NCBI RefSeq assembly: GCF_034059295.1
Contig: NZ_CP139141.1
Span: 4,323,001-4,387,000 of the forward strand
Source of the DNA: Pseudomonas sp. HR96
Lineage (GTDB): Bacteria; Pseudomonadota; Gammaproteobacteria; Pseudomonadales; Pseudomonadaceae
Direction of reading: 5' to 3'
DNA: 64,000 bases
Shown here one piece after another: positions 39,861 through 48,661 of the stretch. How positions within the stretch are numbered: position 1 is the first letter of the stretch; the number at the start of each line of letters is the position of its first letter. Position numbers and translations under genes: made by a program. Below the pieces are notes generated by a model. It ran no database searches, was not told where the DNA came from, and saw nothing but the letters and a program-made list of their open reading frames with translations.

Positions 39861-41345
39861 ATGACCAGTCAAACCCGTTCCGAAGCCGCCGTTGCACACG
39901 ACTTCGCCCCAGCCCCCGACCTGCTCGACCAACTGATGGCCGAAACCCTGCTGCGCCCCGGCCAGGAGGGATACCAGGTGGCCCGCCAGGGCGTTCAGGC
40001 TTTCATCAGTGAGGTCATCAAAAACGATGACCCGGTGCAGGCCGTCAACAAACAAATGGTCGACCAGATGATCGCCGACATCGACCACGCGCTGGGGCGG
40101 CAGATGGATGTGATCCTCCATCAGGCGCAGTTCCAGGAGCTGGAGTCGGCGTGGCGTGGGCTGAAGCTGCTGGTGGACCGCACCGATTTTCGCGAGAACA
40201 TCAAGCTGGAGATACTCAACGCCAGCAAGGAGGACCTGCTCGATGACTTCGAAAATGCAGGCGACATCACCCGCAGCGCCTTGTACAAGCACGTGTATAC
40301 CGCAGGCTTTGGCCAGTTCGGCGGCGAACCGGTGGCCAGCATCATCGGCAACTACAGCTTCGGGCCGTCGGCGCCCGACATCAAATTGCTCAGTTATGTT
40401 TCCTCGGTCGGTGCCATGGCCCACGCCCCCTTCATTACCGCTGCCGGGCCAGAGTTCTTCAACCTCGAGGGCTTCGAAGCGCTGCCAAATCTCAAGGAGG
40501 TCAAGGACATCTTCGACGGCCCCCGCCATGCCAAATGGCGCGCGCTGCGCGAGTCCGAGGATGCCCGTTACCTCGCGCTGACGCTGCCGCGCTTTTTGCT
40601 GCGCCAGCCCTACCATGCCGAAGAAAACCCCACCCGCAGCTTCGTCTACCAGGAGTTCATCGACGGCCAGCACCAGAACTACCTGTGGGGCAACACCGCC
40701 TACTTGATGGCCACGCGCATCACTGACAGTTTTGCCCACTACCGCTGGTGCCCGAACATCATCGGTCCGCAATCGGGTGGTACTGTCGACGACTTGCCGG
40801 TACACCTCTACGAGTCGCTGGGCCAACTTCAAGCGAAGATCCCTACCGAAGTACTGATCTCCGACCGCAAGGAATATGAGCTGGCCGAAGAAGGCTTTAT
40901 CCCGCTGACCATGCGCAAGGACAGCGACAACGCAGCCTTCTTCTCGGCCAACTCGATACAGAAAACCAAGGTGTTCGCCAAGACTCCAGAAGGACAACTC
41001 GCCCAGACCAACTACAAACTGGGCTCGCAACTACCCTATTTATTTATCGTCAACCGCCTGGCGCACTACCTGAAGGTGTTGCAGCGCGAGCAGATCGGCA
41101 GCTGGAAAGAGCGCCAGGACCTTGAAAGCGAGCTCAACCGCTGGATCAAGCAGTACGTCGCCGACCAGGAAAACCCCTCCGCCGACGTGCGCAGCCGTCG
41201 CCCCCTGCGGGCTGCACGAGTGCAGGTGCACGACGTGGCCGGCAACCCGGGCTGGTATCAGGTGGCGCTGTCGGTACGCCCGCACTTCAAGTACATGGGC
41301 GCCAGCTTCGAGATCTCCCTGGTCGGCCGGCTGGACCTGGAGTGA
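39861..41345 (+). CDS. tssC: Type VI sheath large subunit TssC
   Basis: The 494-aa protein (VipB/ImpC) is the main sheath subunit. Typical blocks are DPVQAVNKQMVDQMIADIDH, QFQELESAWRGLKLLVDRTD and the C-terminal GNPGWYQVALSVRPHFKYMG. In sheaths recycled by ClpV, the ATPase acts on an N-terminal TssC helix exposed after contraction; here the N-terminus is FAPAPDLLDQLMAET. No clpV gene is in the locus. Spacing of 72 nt from tssB, 2 nt to tssE. Confidence 0.96.
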   Translation: MTSQTRSEAAVAHDFAPAPDLLDQLMAETLLRPGQEGYQVARQGVQAFISEVIKNDDPVQAVNKQMVDQMIADIDHALGRQMDVILHQAQFQELESAWRGLKLLVDRTDFRENIKLEILNASKEDLLDDFENAGDITRSALYKHVYTAGFGQFGGEPVASIIGNYSFGPSAPDIKLLSYVSSVGAMAHAPFITAAGPEFFNLEGFEALPNLKEVKDIFDGPRHAKWRALRESEDARYLALTLPRFLLRQPYHAEENPTRSFVYQEFIDGQHQNYLWGNTAYLMATRITDSFAHYRWCPNIIGPQSGGTVDDLPVHLYESLGQLQAKIPTEVLISDRKEYELAEEGFIPLTMRKDSDNAAFFSANSIQKTKVFAKTPEGQLAQTNYKLGSQLPYLFIVNRLAHYLKVLQREQIGSWKERQDLESELNRWIKQYVADQENPSADVRSRRPLRAARVQVHDVAGNPGWYQVALSVRPHFKYMGASFEISLVGRLDLE

Positions 41346-41347
41346 GC

Positions 41348-41758
41348 ATGCACCACGGCGCCAGCCTGTTCGAACGCCTGGGCGCCGCGCCCAGGCCCTT
41401 GCACAGTCGAACGCCCGAGGCGCAGTTACGCGAACGGGTCGCCGCCATCAAGGCGCATCTGGAGCAACTGCTCAACACCCGCCAGGGCTGCTCGCAAAGC
41501 AGCCCCGAGCTGGGCCTGGCCGACTTCAACAGCCAGACGGGCAGCACTGACCTGATGACCCGCATCGGCGCGGATATCCGCCGCACCCTCGGGACCTATG
41601 AACCGCGCCTGCAGATTCTTCGACTGCATTCGAGCAGCGATCCCGGCTCGCCGCTGGAGCTGAACTTTCGCCTGGACTGCCAGGTCCTGCTCGACCAACG
41701 CCATCAACCGGTGCAGATCGACCTGACGGTCGATCACCGCCATACCCGGGTGAAATAG
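41348..41758 (+). CDS. tssE: Type VI baseplate protein TssE (gp25-like)
   Basis: The 136-aa protein is homologous to T4 gp25 and joins the sheath to the baseplate. It has LGLADFNSQTG and the IGADIRRTLGTYEPRLQILR core with EPR typical of gp25. I chose the ATG, with GGAG five bases upstream; a GTG two codons earlier overlaps tssC's stop and is possible. N-terminus MHHGASLFERLG fits TssE. Confidence 0.93.
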   Translation: MHHGASLFERLGAAPRPLHSRTPEAQLRERVAAIKAHLEQLLNTRQGCSQSSPELGLADFNSQTGSTDLMTRIGADIRRTLGTYEPRLQILRLHSSSDPGSPLELNFRLDCQVLLDQRHQPVQIDLTVDHRHTRVK

Positions 41759-41775
41759 ACCTAGATGAGACTGCC

Positions 41776-43542
41776 ATGCCCCTGAAACGACGCTTTCGCG
41801 AGGAGCTCAGCTACCTGCGCGAGTCGGGTCGCGAATTCGCCGCAGACCACCCGCAGCTGGCGCGCTTTCTAGGCGAACAGAGTGGCGATCCGGACGTCGA
41901 GCGCCTGCTAGAAGGCTTTGCCTTCCTCACTGCCAAATTGCGCCTCAAGCTCGACGACGATCTGCCGGAGCTGACCCACGGCCTGCTGCAGATGCTCTGG
42001 CCCAACTATTTGCGACCGCTGCCCAGCGCAACCATCGTGCGCTTCGAGCCGTTGAAGCAGGCGATCAGCCGGCGCCAGGTGATGCCCAAAGGCACGCGGC
42101 TGTTCTCGGTGCCTGTCGACGGCGTCAGTTGCGAATTTCGTACTTGTACCGAGGTCGCCCTATACCCGCTGGAGATCCGGCAAGTGCGGGACACCCATTC
42201 GCGTGACGAGTCCGTAGTGCAGGTAGACCTCACCCCCTTTGGCGAGCAGCCGCTCAACGCCATGGGCTGCGATCAGCTAGACCTGCACCTGAGCGGCGAC
42301 GAAAGCACTGCACTGACGCTGTACCTGTGGCTGGCCAGATACCTGCATCAGGTGCGTATCCATTGTGACGATCAGATCCGCAGTCTGCCCGCCAACGCTC
42401 TGCGCTTTCCTGGCTTCGACCCCGAGCAGGCACTGCTGCCTTACCCGCGCAACGTCTTTGATGGGTACCGGATACTGCAGGAGTATTTCGTATTCCCACA
42501 ACGCTTCCACTTCGTCACCCTCACCGGCCTGGCTGACCTGTGGCCGAGCAGCCACGTCTCACGGGTGCGCCTGGAGTTTCAGTTCAAGCGCCCGATGCCA
42601 GCAGGGATCCGGATCGGCGACGACGATATCTGCCTTTACTGCGCCCCTGCAGTCAATCTGTTCGACCACAGCGCCGAACCCATCGACATCGACGGGCGCA
42701 GCGAACACGTAGGCCTCAAGCCCAGTAATGCGCTGCCGCATGCCTATGAGATATTCAGCGTCGACGAGGTCGTCAGCTGGCGTACCCAGAGTGTCGGCAA
42801 ACAGGGCGGCCAACTACGCGTATTCACGCCGTTCGAATCCTTTGCCCATGAAATCGAAACCGCCCATGGCCGTACCGCGCTTTACTACCGCTGCCGTATT
42901 GAAGACGCCCTGGACAAGCGCGGTTTTCAGCACCGCATCGCCTTCGTGCGCGGCGACGAAAGCGCCTACATTGGCGAACGCGAGACAGTATCGGTCCAGC
43001 TGACCTGCACCAACCGCGATCTGCCCTTGGCGCTGGGCGTAGGCGACATCAGCGTATCGAACGAAGCAACCCCGACCTTCGCTACCTACCGCAACCTGCG
43101 GCGTCCTACCCGTCCCTGTCGCCCAGTGCTCGATGGCAGCCTGCAGTGGACGCTGATCTCCAACCTGTCGCTCAACTACTTGTCGCTGCTGTCGGCCGAG
43201 CCGCTCAAGGCGGTACTGCGTGCCTATGACTTTGCCGCATTACATGACATCCAGCAGGCGCGCACTCATCGCAAACGCCTGGACGGCATCATCGAGGCAC
43301 ACACCGCCCCGCTGGACTGGATGCTCAAGGGACTGCCCATCCGCGGCCTAGGTACTCGCCTGCAACTGGACCAGCAGGCCTTCCTCTGCGAAGGCGACCT
43401 GTATCTGTTCAGCAGCGTGCTGGCGCAATTCTTCGCCCTCTACGCGAGCATCAATTCGTTCCATCAGCTGGACGTGATCAATACCACCAACAATGAGCAT
43501 TACACATGGCCACCGTTGACCGGCAGACAACCATTGATCTAG
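41776..43542 (+). CDS. tssF: Type VI baseplate protein TssF (VasA)
   Basis: The 588-aa protein forms the baseplate wedge with TssG and TssK. The N-terminus RRFREELSYLRESGREFAAD and the block LPELTHGLLQMLWPNYLRPL are TssF signatures; the C-terminus ends near YASINSFHQLDVI. The last 37 nt overlap the start of tssG, so the two are probably translationally coupled. Confidence 0.96.
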   Translation: MPLKRRFREELSYLRESGREFAADHPQLARFLGEQSGDPDVERLLEGFAFLTAKLRLKLDDDLPELTHGLLQMLWPNYLRPLPSATIVRFEPLKQAISRRQVMPKGTRLFSVPVDGVSCEFRTCTEVALYPLEIRQVRDTHSRDESVVQVDLTPFGEQPLNAMGCDQLDLHLSGDESTALTLYLWLARYLHQVRIHCDDQIRSLPANALRFPGFDPEQALLPYPRNVFDGYRILQEYFVFPQRFHFVTLTGLADLWPSSHVSRVRLEFQFKRPMPAGIRIGDDDICLYCAPAVNLFDHSAEPIDIDGRSEHVGLKPSNALPHAYEIFSVDEVVSWRTQSVGKQGGQLRVFTPFESFAHEIETAHGRTALYYRCRIEDALDKRGFQHRIAFVRGDESAYIGERETVSVQLTCTNRDLPLALGVGDISVSNEATPTFATYRNLRRPTRPCRPVLDGSLQWTLISNLSLNYLSLLSAEPLKAVLRAYDFAALHDIQQARTHRKRLDGIIEAHTAPLDWMLKGLPIRGLGTRLQLDQQAFLCEGDLYLFSSVLAQFFALYASINSFHQLDVINTTNNEHYTWPPLTGRQPLI

Positions 43543-44519
43543 CCGAACGCCTGCTGGCCGATGCACGAAACTATTCGTACTTCCGCCTGCTGGAACATTT
43601 GCACGACCTGCACGGCGACGATCTTGAGGGGCTGATACCGTCGCGTAAGGCTCATGGGCGGCTGCGGCTGCACACCTCGCCTGCCCTGGCCTTTCCTGCG
43701 TCCGATGTGGTCAGCGCCGCCCGGCTCGGGGAAACCGAGCGTTATCGAGTGCAAGCCAGTTTCTTCGGCCTGCATGGCAGCGACTCGCCCCTGCCCGGCT
43801 ATTACCTGGATGCCATGGCGTGGGAACACGCCCAAGGCGAGGGTATCCAAGTCGCATTCCTCGACTATTTCAATCACCGTCTGCTCGGGCTGCTGCATCA
43901 AGGCTGGCGCAAGTACCGCTATTACCTGCGGTTCCAGGAGCAAGCCAAAGATCGCTTCTCCCGGTACGTGTTTGCTCTGATTGGCCTCAACGACGAGCAG
44001 CTGCGCGGCAGCACTGCCCTGCCCTGGGGGCGGCTACTCAGCTTCGCCGGAGTGATCGCCAGCCGCAGCCGAGCGCCGGCGACAGTCGCCGGTATCATTG
44101 CCCATTGTTTCGACCTGCCGCAGGTGTCGATCCGTGAATTCGAGGTGCGCAAGGTGGCGATCGCCCCTGGCCAGCGCAACGCCCTCGGCCGAGCCAACTG
44201 CGCATTGGGTCACAGCCTGGTGGCGGGAGAGCATGTGTTCACCCGCAGCAGCAAGTTCACCGTGGTCATCGACGAGTTGACCCAGAGCCGTTTTCGCGAG
44301 TTTCTGCCCAGCGGCCTGAACTACCCCCGGCTCGCCAGCCTGATCGAATTTCTGCTTCGCGACGCCACCGCCTATGACCTGGAACTGCGCCTGCAACCCG
44401 AGGCGGCGCCCCCCTTCAGCCTGCAACGCGAACAAGGCAGCCACCTGGGCTGGACCACATTCGTGCCGGGCTCAGCAGCTGTGCAACAACCGCGACTGCG
44501 CATTCAGGTGCGGGCATGA
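43506..44519 (+). CDS. tssG: Type VI baseplate protein TssG (VasB)
   Basis: The 337-aa protein pairs with TssF. It has YFRLLEHLHDLHGDD at the N-terminus, FFGLHGSDSPLPGYYLDAMA and FLDYFNHRLLGLLHQGW, all TssG marks. The start lies inside tssF (37 nt) and the stop overlaps fha by 4 nt. Length is in the family range. Confidence 0.95.
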   Translation: MATVDRQTTIDLAERLLADARNYSYFRLLEHLHDLHGDDLEGLIPSRKAHGRLRLHTSPALAFPASDVVSAARLGETERYRVQASFFGLHGSDSPLPGYYLDAMAWEHAQGEGIQVAFLDYFNHRLLGLLHQGWRKYRYYLRFQEQAKDRFSRYVFALIGLNDEQLRGSTALPWGRLLSFAGVIASRSRAPATVAGIIAHCFDLPQVSIREFEVRKVAIAPGQRNALGRANCALGHSLVAGEHVFTRSSKFTVVIDELTQSRFREFLPSGLNYPRLASLIEFLLRDATAYDLELRLQPEAAPPFSLQREQGSHLGWTTFVPGSAAVQQPRLRIQVRA

Positions 44520-45079
44520 GCGCGCATATCACGTTGGTGATCACCAATCCCGGACGCCTCATGCAGGGTTGCCGAACGTCCCACCGCTTCGACTGGCGGG
44601 GTGGCACCGTAGGCAGTCAGCAGTGCGACTGGCCGCTGTTCGATCGCGCTCAGGGCATACAACCGCTGCACTGCGAGGTGCGCTGGCGCGAAGGCACTTT
44701 CTGCGTCATCGATCGTTGTGGCCGAACCTTCATGAACGATGCCAACGCCAGCTTGCCCCCTGGCTTGTGGGTGCGCCTGGGAGCAGAGGACAGCCTGCAG
44801 ATCGGCGAATACCTGATTGCGCTGTATCTGGACGACACGCACCTCACTGGCGAGGGCCGACACCTGAGCCAGTACTCGGTCAGCGAACTTCTCCAATACC
44901 GCCAATGCCCATTGGACGAACTCGGGCGGCCTCTGCCTCGCGCATCCGGCGCGACCACGACAGATCGGCCATGCGCTGATCCGCTGGCGGCGCTGGATGC
45001 CTGCGCACGCCTGGCCCGCCCCCGGTGCCCGATTACCGATGTGCTGGAAACCCATATCCGCCACAAGGAGGCACCATGA
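44516..45079 (+). CDS. FHA domain protein of T6SS (Fha/VasC-like, short)
   Basis: The 187-aa protein shows an FHA-type fold at about residues 25-95 (GGTVGSQQCDWPLFD, then LHCEVRWREGTFCVIDRCGR). FHA domains bind phosphothreonine. The FHA proteins of other T6SS loci are usually longer, with a second C-terminal domain, and work with PpkA and PppA; here the tail is only some 80 residues and no kinase or phosphatase gene is present. It overlaps tssG and tssJ by 4 nt each. Confidence 0.85.
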   Translation: MSAHITLVITNPGRLMQGCRTSHRFDWRGGTVGSQQCDWPLFDRAQGIQPLHCEVRWREGTFCVIDRCGRTFMNDANASLPPGLWVRLGAEDSLQIGEYLIALYLDDTHLTGEGRHLSQYSVSELLQYRQCPLDELGRPLPRASGATTTDRPCADPLAALDACARLARPRCPITDVLETHIRHKEAP

Positions 45080-45855
45080 GCCCACGACAAACCCTGCTGG
45101 CCCTGTTGCTGACCAGTTGCGCCGGGCTCGGCGGCTGCAGCGCGCTAGGCAAGATTGGTCAAGTGATGCTCAATCCGTCCATACCGGTGGGCGCGCCAAG
45201 CGAGCAGCCCAGTCGATTTTCCTTGAGCCTGTACGCCAGCCCGACGCTAAATCTCAACCCCAGCAGCACCCTGGCCGTGCCTCTGGCCGCCGCTGCCGAG
45301 GCGGCCCCCCTTGCTGTCAGCATCGATGCCAGCAACCCGATCGAGCTCACCGACAAACTGCAAGAGCTCCTCGACAGTCTGCGCGAGCAATACCCGGCGC
45401 GCTCCGCTCTGGAGATCGATCAGGCACCCCCTGCCGCCATGTCGACATTCGCCGAAGTCGGCAGCTACCGCGACGCTTCGGTGCATATGACGTTTGCCGC
45501 CCAACCGCTTCGGCCAGAGCAGGTGACCACCCCTATCGCTTTTCAGGTGCTGCAACTGAAGGACGACTCGATGCTGCTCACAGCCTCCTATGAAGCACTC
45601 GCCGAGGACCTGAAAAAGTCCCTGGGCAGCACCTTGCTGCAGGTCGACGACTACCGACTGATGCCAGGGCAATTCAAGTTCGTCGAATTGGAAGAGATCG
45701 ACCGGTCGACCCGCTACCTCGCCGTCATCGCTCACTACCACGGCGGCGCTGACATCGAGTGGAAGCGCGTGCTGCCGATCGCTCCCCGCGGGCACCAGCA
45801 CGCCGTGCTGGTGCAGTTCGAAGACAGCGGCGTCGTCCTCAAGGGGCAAGGCTGA
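45076..45855 (+). CDS. tssJ: Type VI outer-membrane lipoprotein TssJ (VasD)
   Basis: The 259-aa lipoprotein has a signal peptide with lipobox LGGC, lipidation at C21, and the first core strand RFSLSLYASPTLNLNPSS. The second half has the TssJ-type IAFQVLQLKDDSMLLTASYE region. The two are separated by about 85 extra residues (roughly 65-150) not found in ordinary TssJ of about 150-180 residues. TssJ binds the TssM C-terminus. ATG with AAGGAGG upstream overlaps fha by 4 nt. Confidence 0.85.
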   Translation: MSPRQTLLALLLTSCAGLGGCSALGKIGQVMLNPSIPVGAPSEQPSRFSLSLYASPTLNLNPSSTLAVPLAAAAEAAPLAVSIDASNPIELTDKLQELLDSLREQYPARSALEIDQAPPAAMSTFAEVGSYRDASVHMTFAAQPLRPEQVTTPIAFQVLQLKDDSMLLTASYEALAEDLKKSLGSTLLQVDDYRLMPGQFKFVELEEIDRSTRYLAVIAHYHGGADIEWKRVLPIAPRGHQHAVLVQFEDSGVVLKGQG

Positions 45856-45907
45856 TGACCGTTTGCCCGCCACCCGAAGCCGCTCCGCCACTATCGAAGG
45901 AATCGTC

Positions 45908-47248
45908 ATGAGTTCGCGCAATCCCGTGTTATGGAAGGAAGGGCTGTTCGTCAAACCGCAACACTTCCAGCAACTGGAGCACGCTGCACAGGCCAGTGTG
46001 CAACAGAAGATCAGCAGCCTGAGCGACGTCTTCTATGGCTTCAGCGAGTTGCGGCTGAACGAGGAACACCTGGGGTTTGGCAAAATTTCGATCATCAGGG
46101 CCCGGGGCATCATGCCCGACGGTACTGTGTTCGATATTCCAGGCGACATGCCGGCGCCACCGCCGCTGCAGATCTCCAGCGAAACGGCGAACCAGCTCGT
46201 ATACCTGTGCCTACCACTGCGCAGTGCCGACACCCTGGCCGTGCGATGGCCGGATAGCGAAGCCAATTGTCGCTACCTGGCGCAATCCTCGGCCATCAAG
46301 GACACCCACACACCCGGCGGCGATACCGAGACCCTCGACCTCGCCGTGCCCAATCTGCAGCTCAGGGTCGGGCACGAGAACCTCAGTGCGTTCACCGTAC
46401 TTGCCGTAGGTCGAGTTCTGGGCAATGGCTCGGACAGCAACATGCTGCTTGACGAGCGCTTCTACCCGACCTGCGTGGCGGTTGCGGCAATACCGCCACT
46501 GCAACGGTTTCTGGATGAGGTCACCGGCATGCTGCGCGAGCGTGCTCGCAACATTGCTGCCCGCGTCTGTTCGCCGGGGCAGTCAGGAGTGGCCGACGTC
46601 AACGATTTCAATCTGCTGCAGGTGATGAACCGACTGCATCCGCTGTTCCAGCATCTGGCCCGGCGCCGCAGCACTCACCCCGAACAGCTGTATATCGCCC
46701 TCAGCCAGGCCTGCGGTGAACTGCTGACCTTCACCGACGACCAGCGCCTGCCCGCCGAATACCCGGCGTACCAGCACGACAACCTGAGCGCCTCGTTCGA
46801 TGTCTTGGAAACCACGCTGCGCCAGGCACTCGGCACCGTACTGCAGCCCCGAGCGATACCGCTGACGATCCAGGAGCAGCCGTACGGTGTGCGAACGGCG
46901 ATGCTGGACGATCTGCGCCTGCTCGATGGGGCGCAGTTCATCCTGGCGGTGCGCGCGCGGATGCCCGGGGAGCAATTGCGCCAACGCTTTGCCCACCAGG
47001 CCAAGGTTTACTCGATCGAGAACATTTCCGAACGCATAAGCCGCCAACTGCCAGGCATCACCTTGGTGCCCCTGCCCGTGGCTCCGCGCAATCTGCCTTT
47101 CCATGCCGGATTCACCTATTTCGAGCTAGATCGCCAGGATCCTGCATGGGACACCATGAAAGGCAGCAGCGGCTTCGCCTTCCATGTAGGGAGCAACTTT
47201 CCTGACCTGGAGCTGGAATTCTGGGCCATCCGCGAGGACGTGAAATGA
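45908..47248 (+). CDS. tssK: Type VI baseplate protein TssK (VasE)
   Basis: The 446-aa protein connects the baseplate to the membrane complex, binding TssL and TssM. The family N-terminus NPVLWKEGLFVKPQHFQQL is clear, as is the C-terminal NFPDLELEFWAIRED. The ATG at 45908 has AAGGAA in front; the frame extends 15 codons further but lacks similarity. The stop overlaps tssL by 4 nt. Confidence 0.95.
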   Translation: MSSRNPVLWKEGLFVKPQHFQQLEHAAQASVQQKISSLSDVFYGFSELRLNEEHLGFGKISIIRARGIMPDGTVFDIPGDMPAPPPLQISSETANQLVYLCLPLRSADTLAVRWPDSEANCRYLAQSSAIKDTHTPGGDTETLDLAVPNLQLRVGHENLSAFTVLAVGRVLGNGSDSNMLLDERFYPTCVAVAAIPPLQRFLDEVTGMLRERARNIAARVCSPGQSGVADVNDFNLLQVMNRLHPLFQHLARRRSTHPEQLYIALSQACGELLTFTDDQRLPAEYPAYQHDNLSASFDVLETTLRQALGTVLQPRAIPLTIQEQPYGVRTAMLDDLRLLDGAQFILAVRARMPGEQLRQRFAHQAKVYSIENISERISRQLPGITLVPLPVAPRNLPFHAGFTYFELDRQDPAWDTMKGSSGFAFHVGSNFPDLELEFWAIREDVK

Positions 47249-48027
47249 GCGAAGCAATCGTAAAGAGAACCTCGCAACACTCACGGCCTGACATCAGCCC
47301 TTATTCACTGACGCCGTCTTCGGCCGACGCGCAGTTCACCCTTCGCGGCGCGTTCAAAAACCCCATGACGGATGCTGCTTCACCACTCTTCGGTTTGTCG
47401 ATCCGGCTCTCCACTCTGGAACAGCACAGCGACATACCCAAGCTGTATGTGGAAGTCAGCAATCAGATCCGCAATATCCTCGAAGAGATACGCCAGCACG
47501 ATTATGACGACGCCTCGTACAAAGCCTACTCGTATTCGCTGTGCCTGTTCATGGACGAAATCGTCATGGAGAAGTCTTGGGGGGTCAATTCAAGCTGGAG
47601 CGCCAGATCTCTGCTCAGCGAGTTTCACAATGAAACCTGGGGCGGCGAAAAATTCTTCACGTTGCTCGAACGCATGTGCACCGAAGCCAGCAAGTATCAC
47701 CATGTGCTGGAGGTCATGTATTTCTGCGTTTGTCTGGGCCTCAAGGGCAAATACGCCGTTCAAGAAAACGGCGATGAAGAGATCCAGAAAATCATCGTGC
47801 GCCTGCATCGCATCATCCGCGAGCTGCGGGGCCCTGTCGTGGAATTCCCAGATCCCCTGCACAACGTCGCCCCGCGCAACCTGCGCCTTAATCGCCAATG
47901 GCCTTGGTGGTCGCCCTGGCTGATCGCCGGATTGGCCATGACCGTCATCTATACCGCCTATTCCATGCGCCTGAACAGCATCACCCAAGAGGTGCTGAAG
48001 TCGCTCGAACCCATTCTCAAGCTCTGA
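47245..48027 (+). CDS. tssL: Type VI membrane protein TssL (DotU/VasF)
   Basis: The 260-aa inner-membrane protein has a cytoplasmic DotU domain (about 40-205; CLFMDEIVMEKSWGVNSSW, ETWGGEKFFTLLERM) and a single C-terminal membrane helix at about 225-245 (PWWSPWLIAGLAMTVIYTAY). It lacks the OmpA-like peptidoglycan-binding extension seen in some TssL. TssK and TssM are its partners. In V. cholerae the next genes would be vasG and vasH; here hcp follows after 42 nt. Confidence 0.95.
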   Translation: MSEAIVKRTSQHSRPDISPYSLTPSSADAQFTLRGAFKNPMTDAASPLFGLSIRLSTLEQHSDIPKLYVEVSNQIRNILEEIRQHDYDDASYKAYSYSLCLFMDEIVMEKSWGVNSSWSARSLLSEFHNETWGGEKFFTLLERMCTEASKYHHVLEVMYFCVCLGLKGKYAVQENGDEEIQKIIVRLHRIIRELRGPVVEFPDPLHNVAPRNLRLNRQWPWWSPWLIAGLAMTVIYTAYSMRLNSITQEVLKSLEPILKL

Positions 48028-48069
48028 ATGTGACACCCCATACCCGGTAACAACCACAAGGAGATTCAC

Positions 48070-48588
48070 ATGCCAACACCCGCCTACATCAGCATGACCG
48101 GCACCACGCAGGGCGCCATCACCAGCGGTGCTTTCACCGCTGATTCGGTCGGTAACGTCTACGTCGAAGGTCATGAAGACGAAATCCTGATCCAGGAAAT
48201 CCAGCACCGCATCGGCGTGCCAACCGACCCGCAAAGCGGCCAACCGTCGGGCCCGCGCGTGCACAAGCCCTTCGTCTTCACCAGCGCCCTGAACAAGGCC
48301 ACACCGATGATGTACCAGGCGTTGGCGAGCGGCGAGAAGCTCAGCAACGTCAAGGTGCGCTGGTATCGCACGTCCACCGAAGGCAAGCAGGAGCACTTCT
48401 TCAGCACCGAGCTGGAGGACGCGACCATCGTCGACATCGACACCGTGCTGCCCCATGCGCAGATGGAGATCAACAAGGACTTCACCCAACTGATCAAGGT
48501 CAGCCTGGCCTACCGCAAGATCACCTGGACCCATGAGGTGTCGGGCACCGAGGGCTCGGACGACTGGCGCAAACCTGTAGAAGCTTGA
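48070..48588 (+). CDS. hcp: Hcp, type VI tail tube protein (TssD)
   Basis: The 172-aa protein builds the hexameric tube and can carry effectors. The N-terminus AYISMTGTTQGAITSGAF and the loop RVHKPFVFTSALNKATPMMY are family marks; the end SDDWRKPVEA is normal. AAGGAG lies at -10. It is the first of the secreted components, followed by vgrG after 73 nt. Confidence 0.96.
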   Translation: MPTPAYISMTGTTQGAITSGAFTADSVGNVYVEGHEDEILIQEIQHRIGVPTDPQSGQPSGPRVHKPFVFTSALNKATPMMYQALASGEKLSNVKVRWYRTSTEGKQEHFFSTELEDATIVDIDTVLPHAQMEINKDFTQLIKVSLAYRKITWTHEVSGTEGSDDWRKPVEA

Positions 48589-48661
48589 CCACCTGCACCG
48601 AAAATCGGCCTGGGCGTGCCAAGCGTCCAGGCCCCATCGACAATAAAAAGGACAGGACTCC

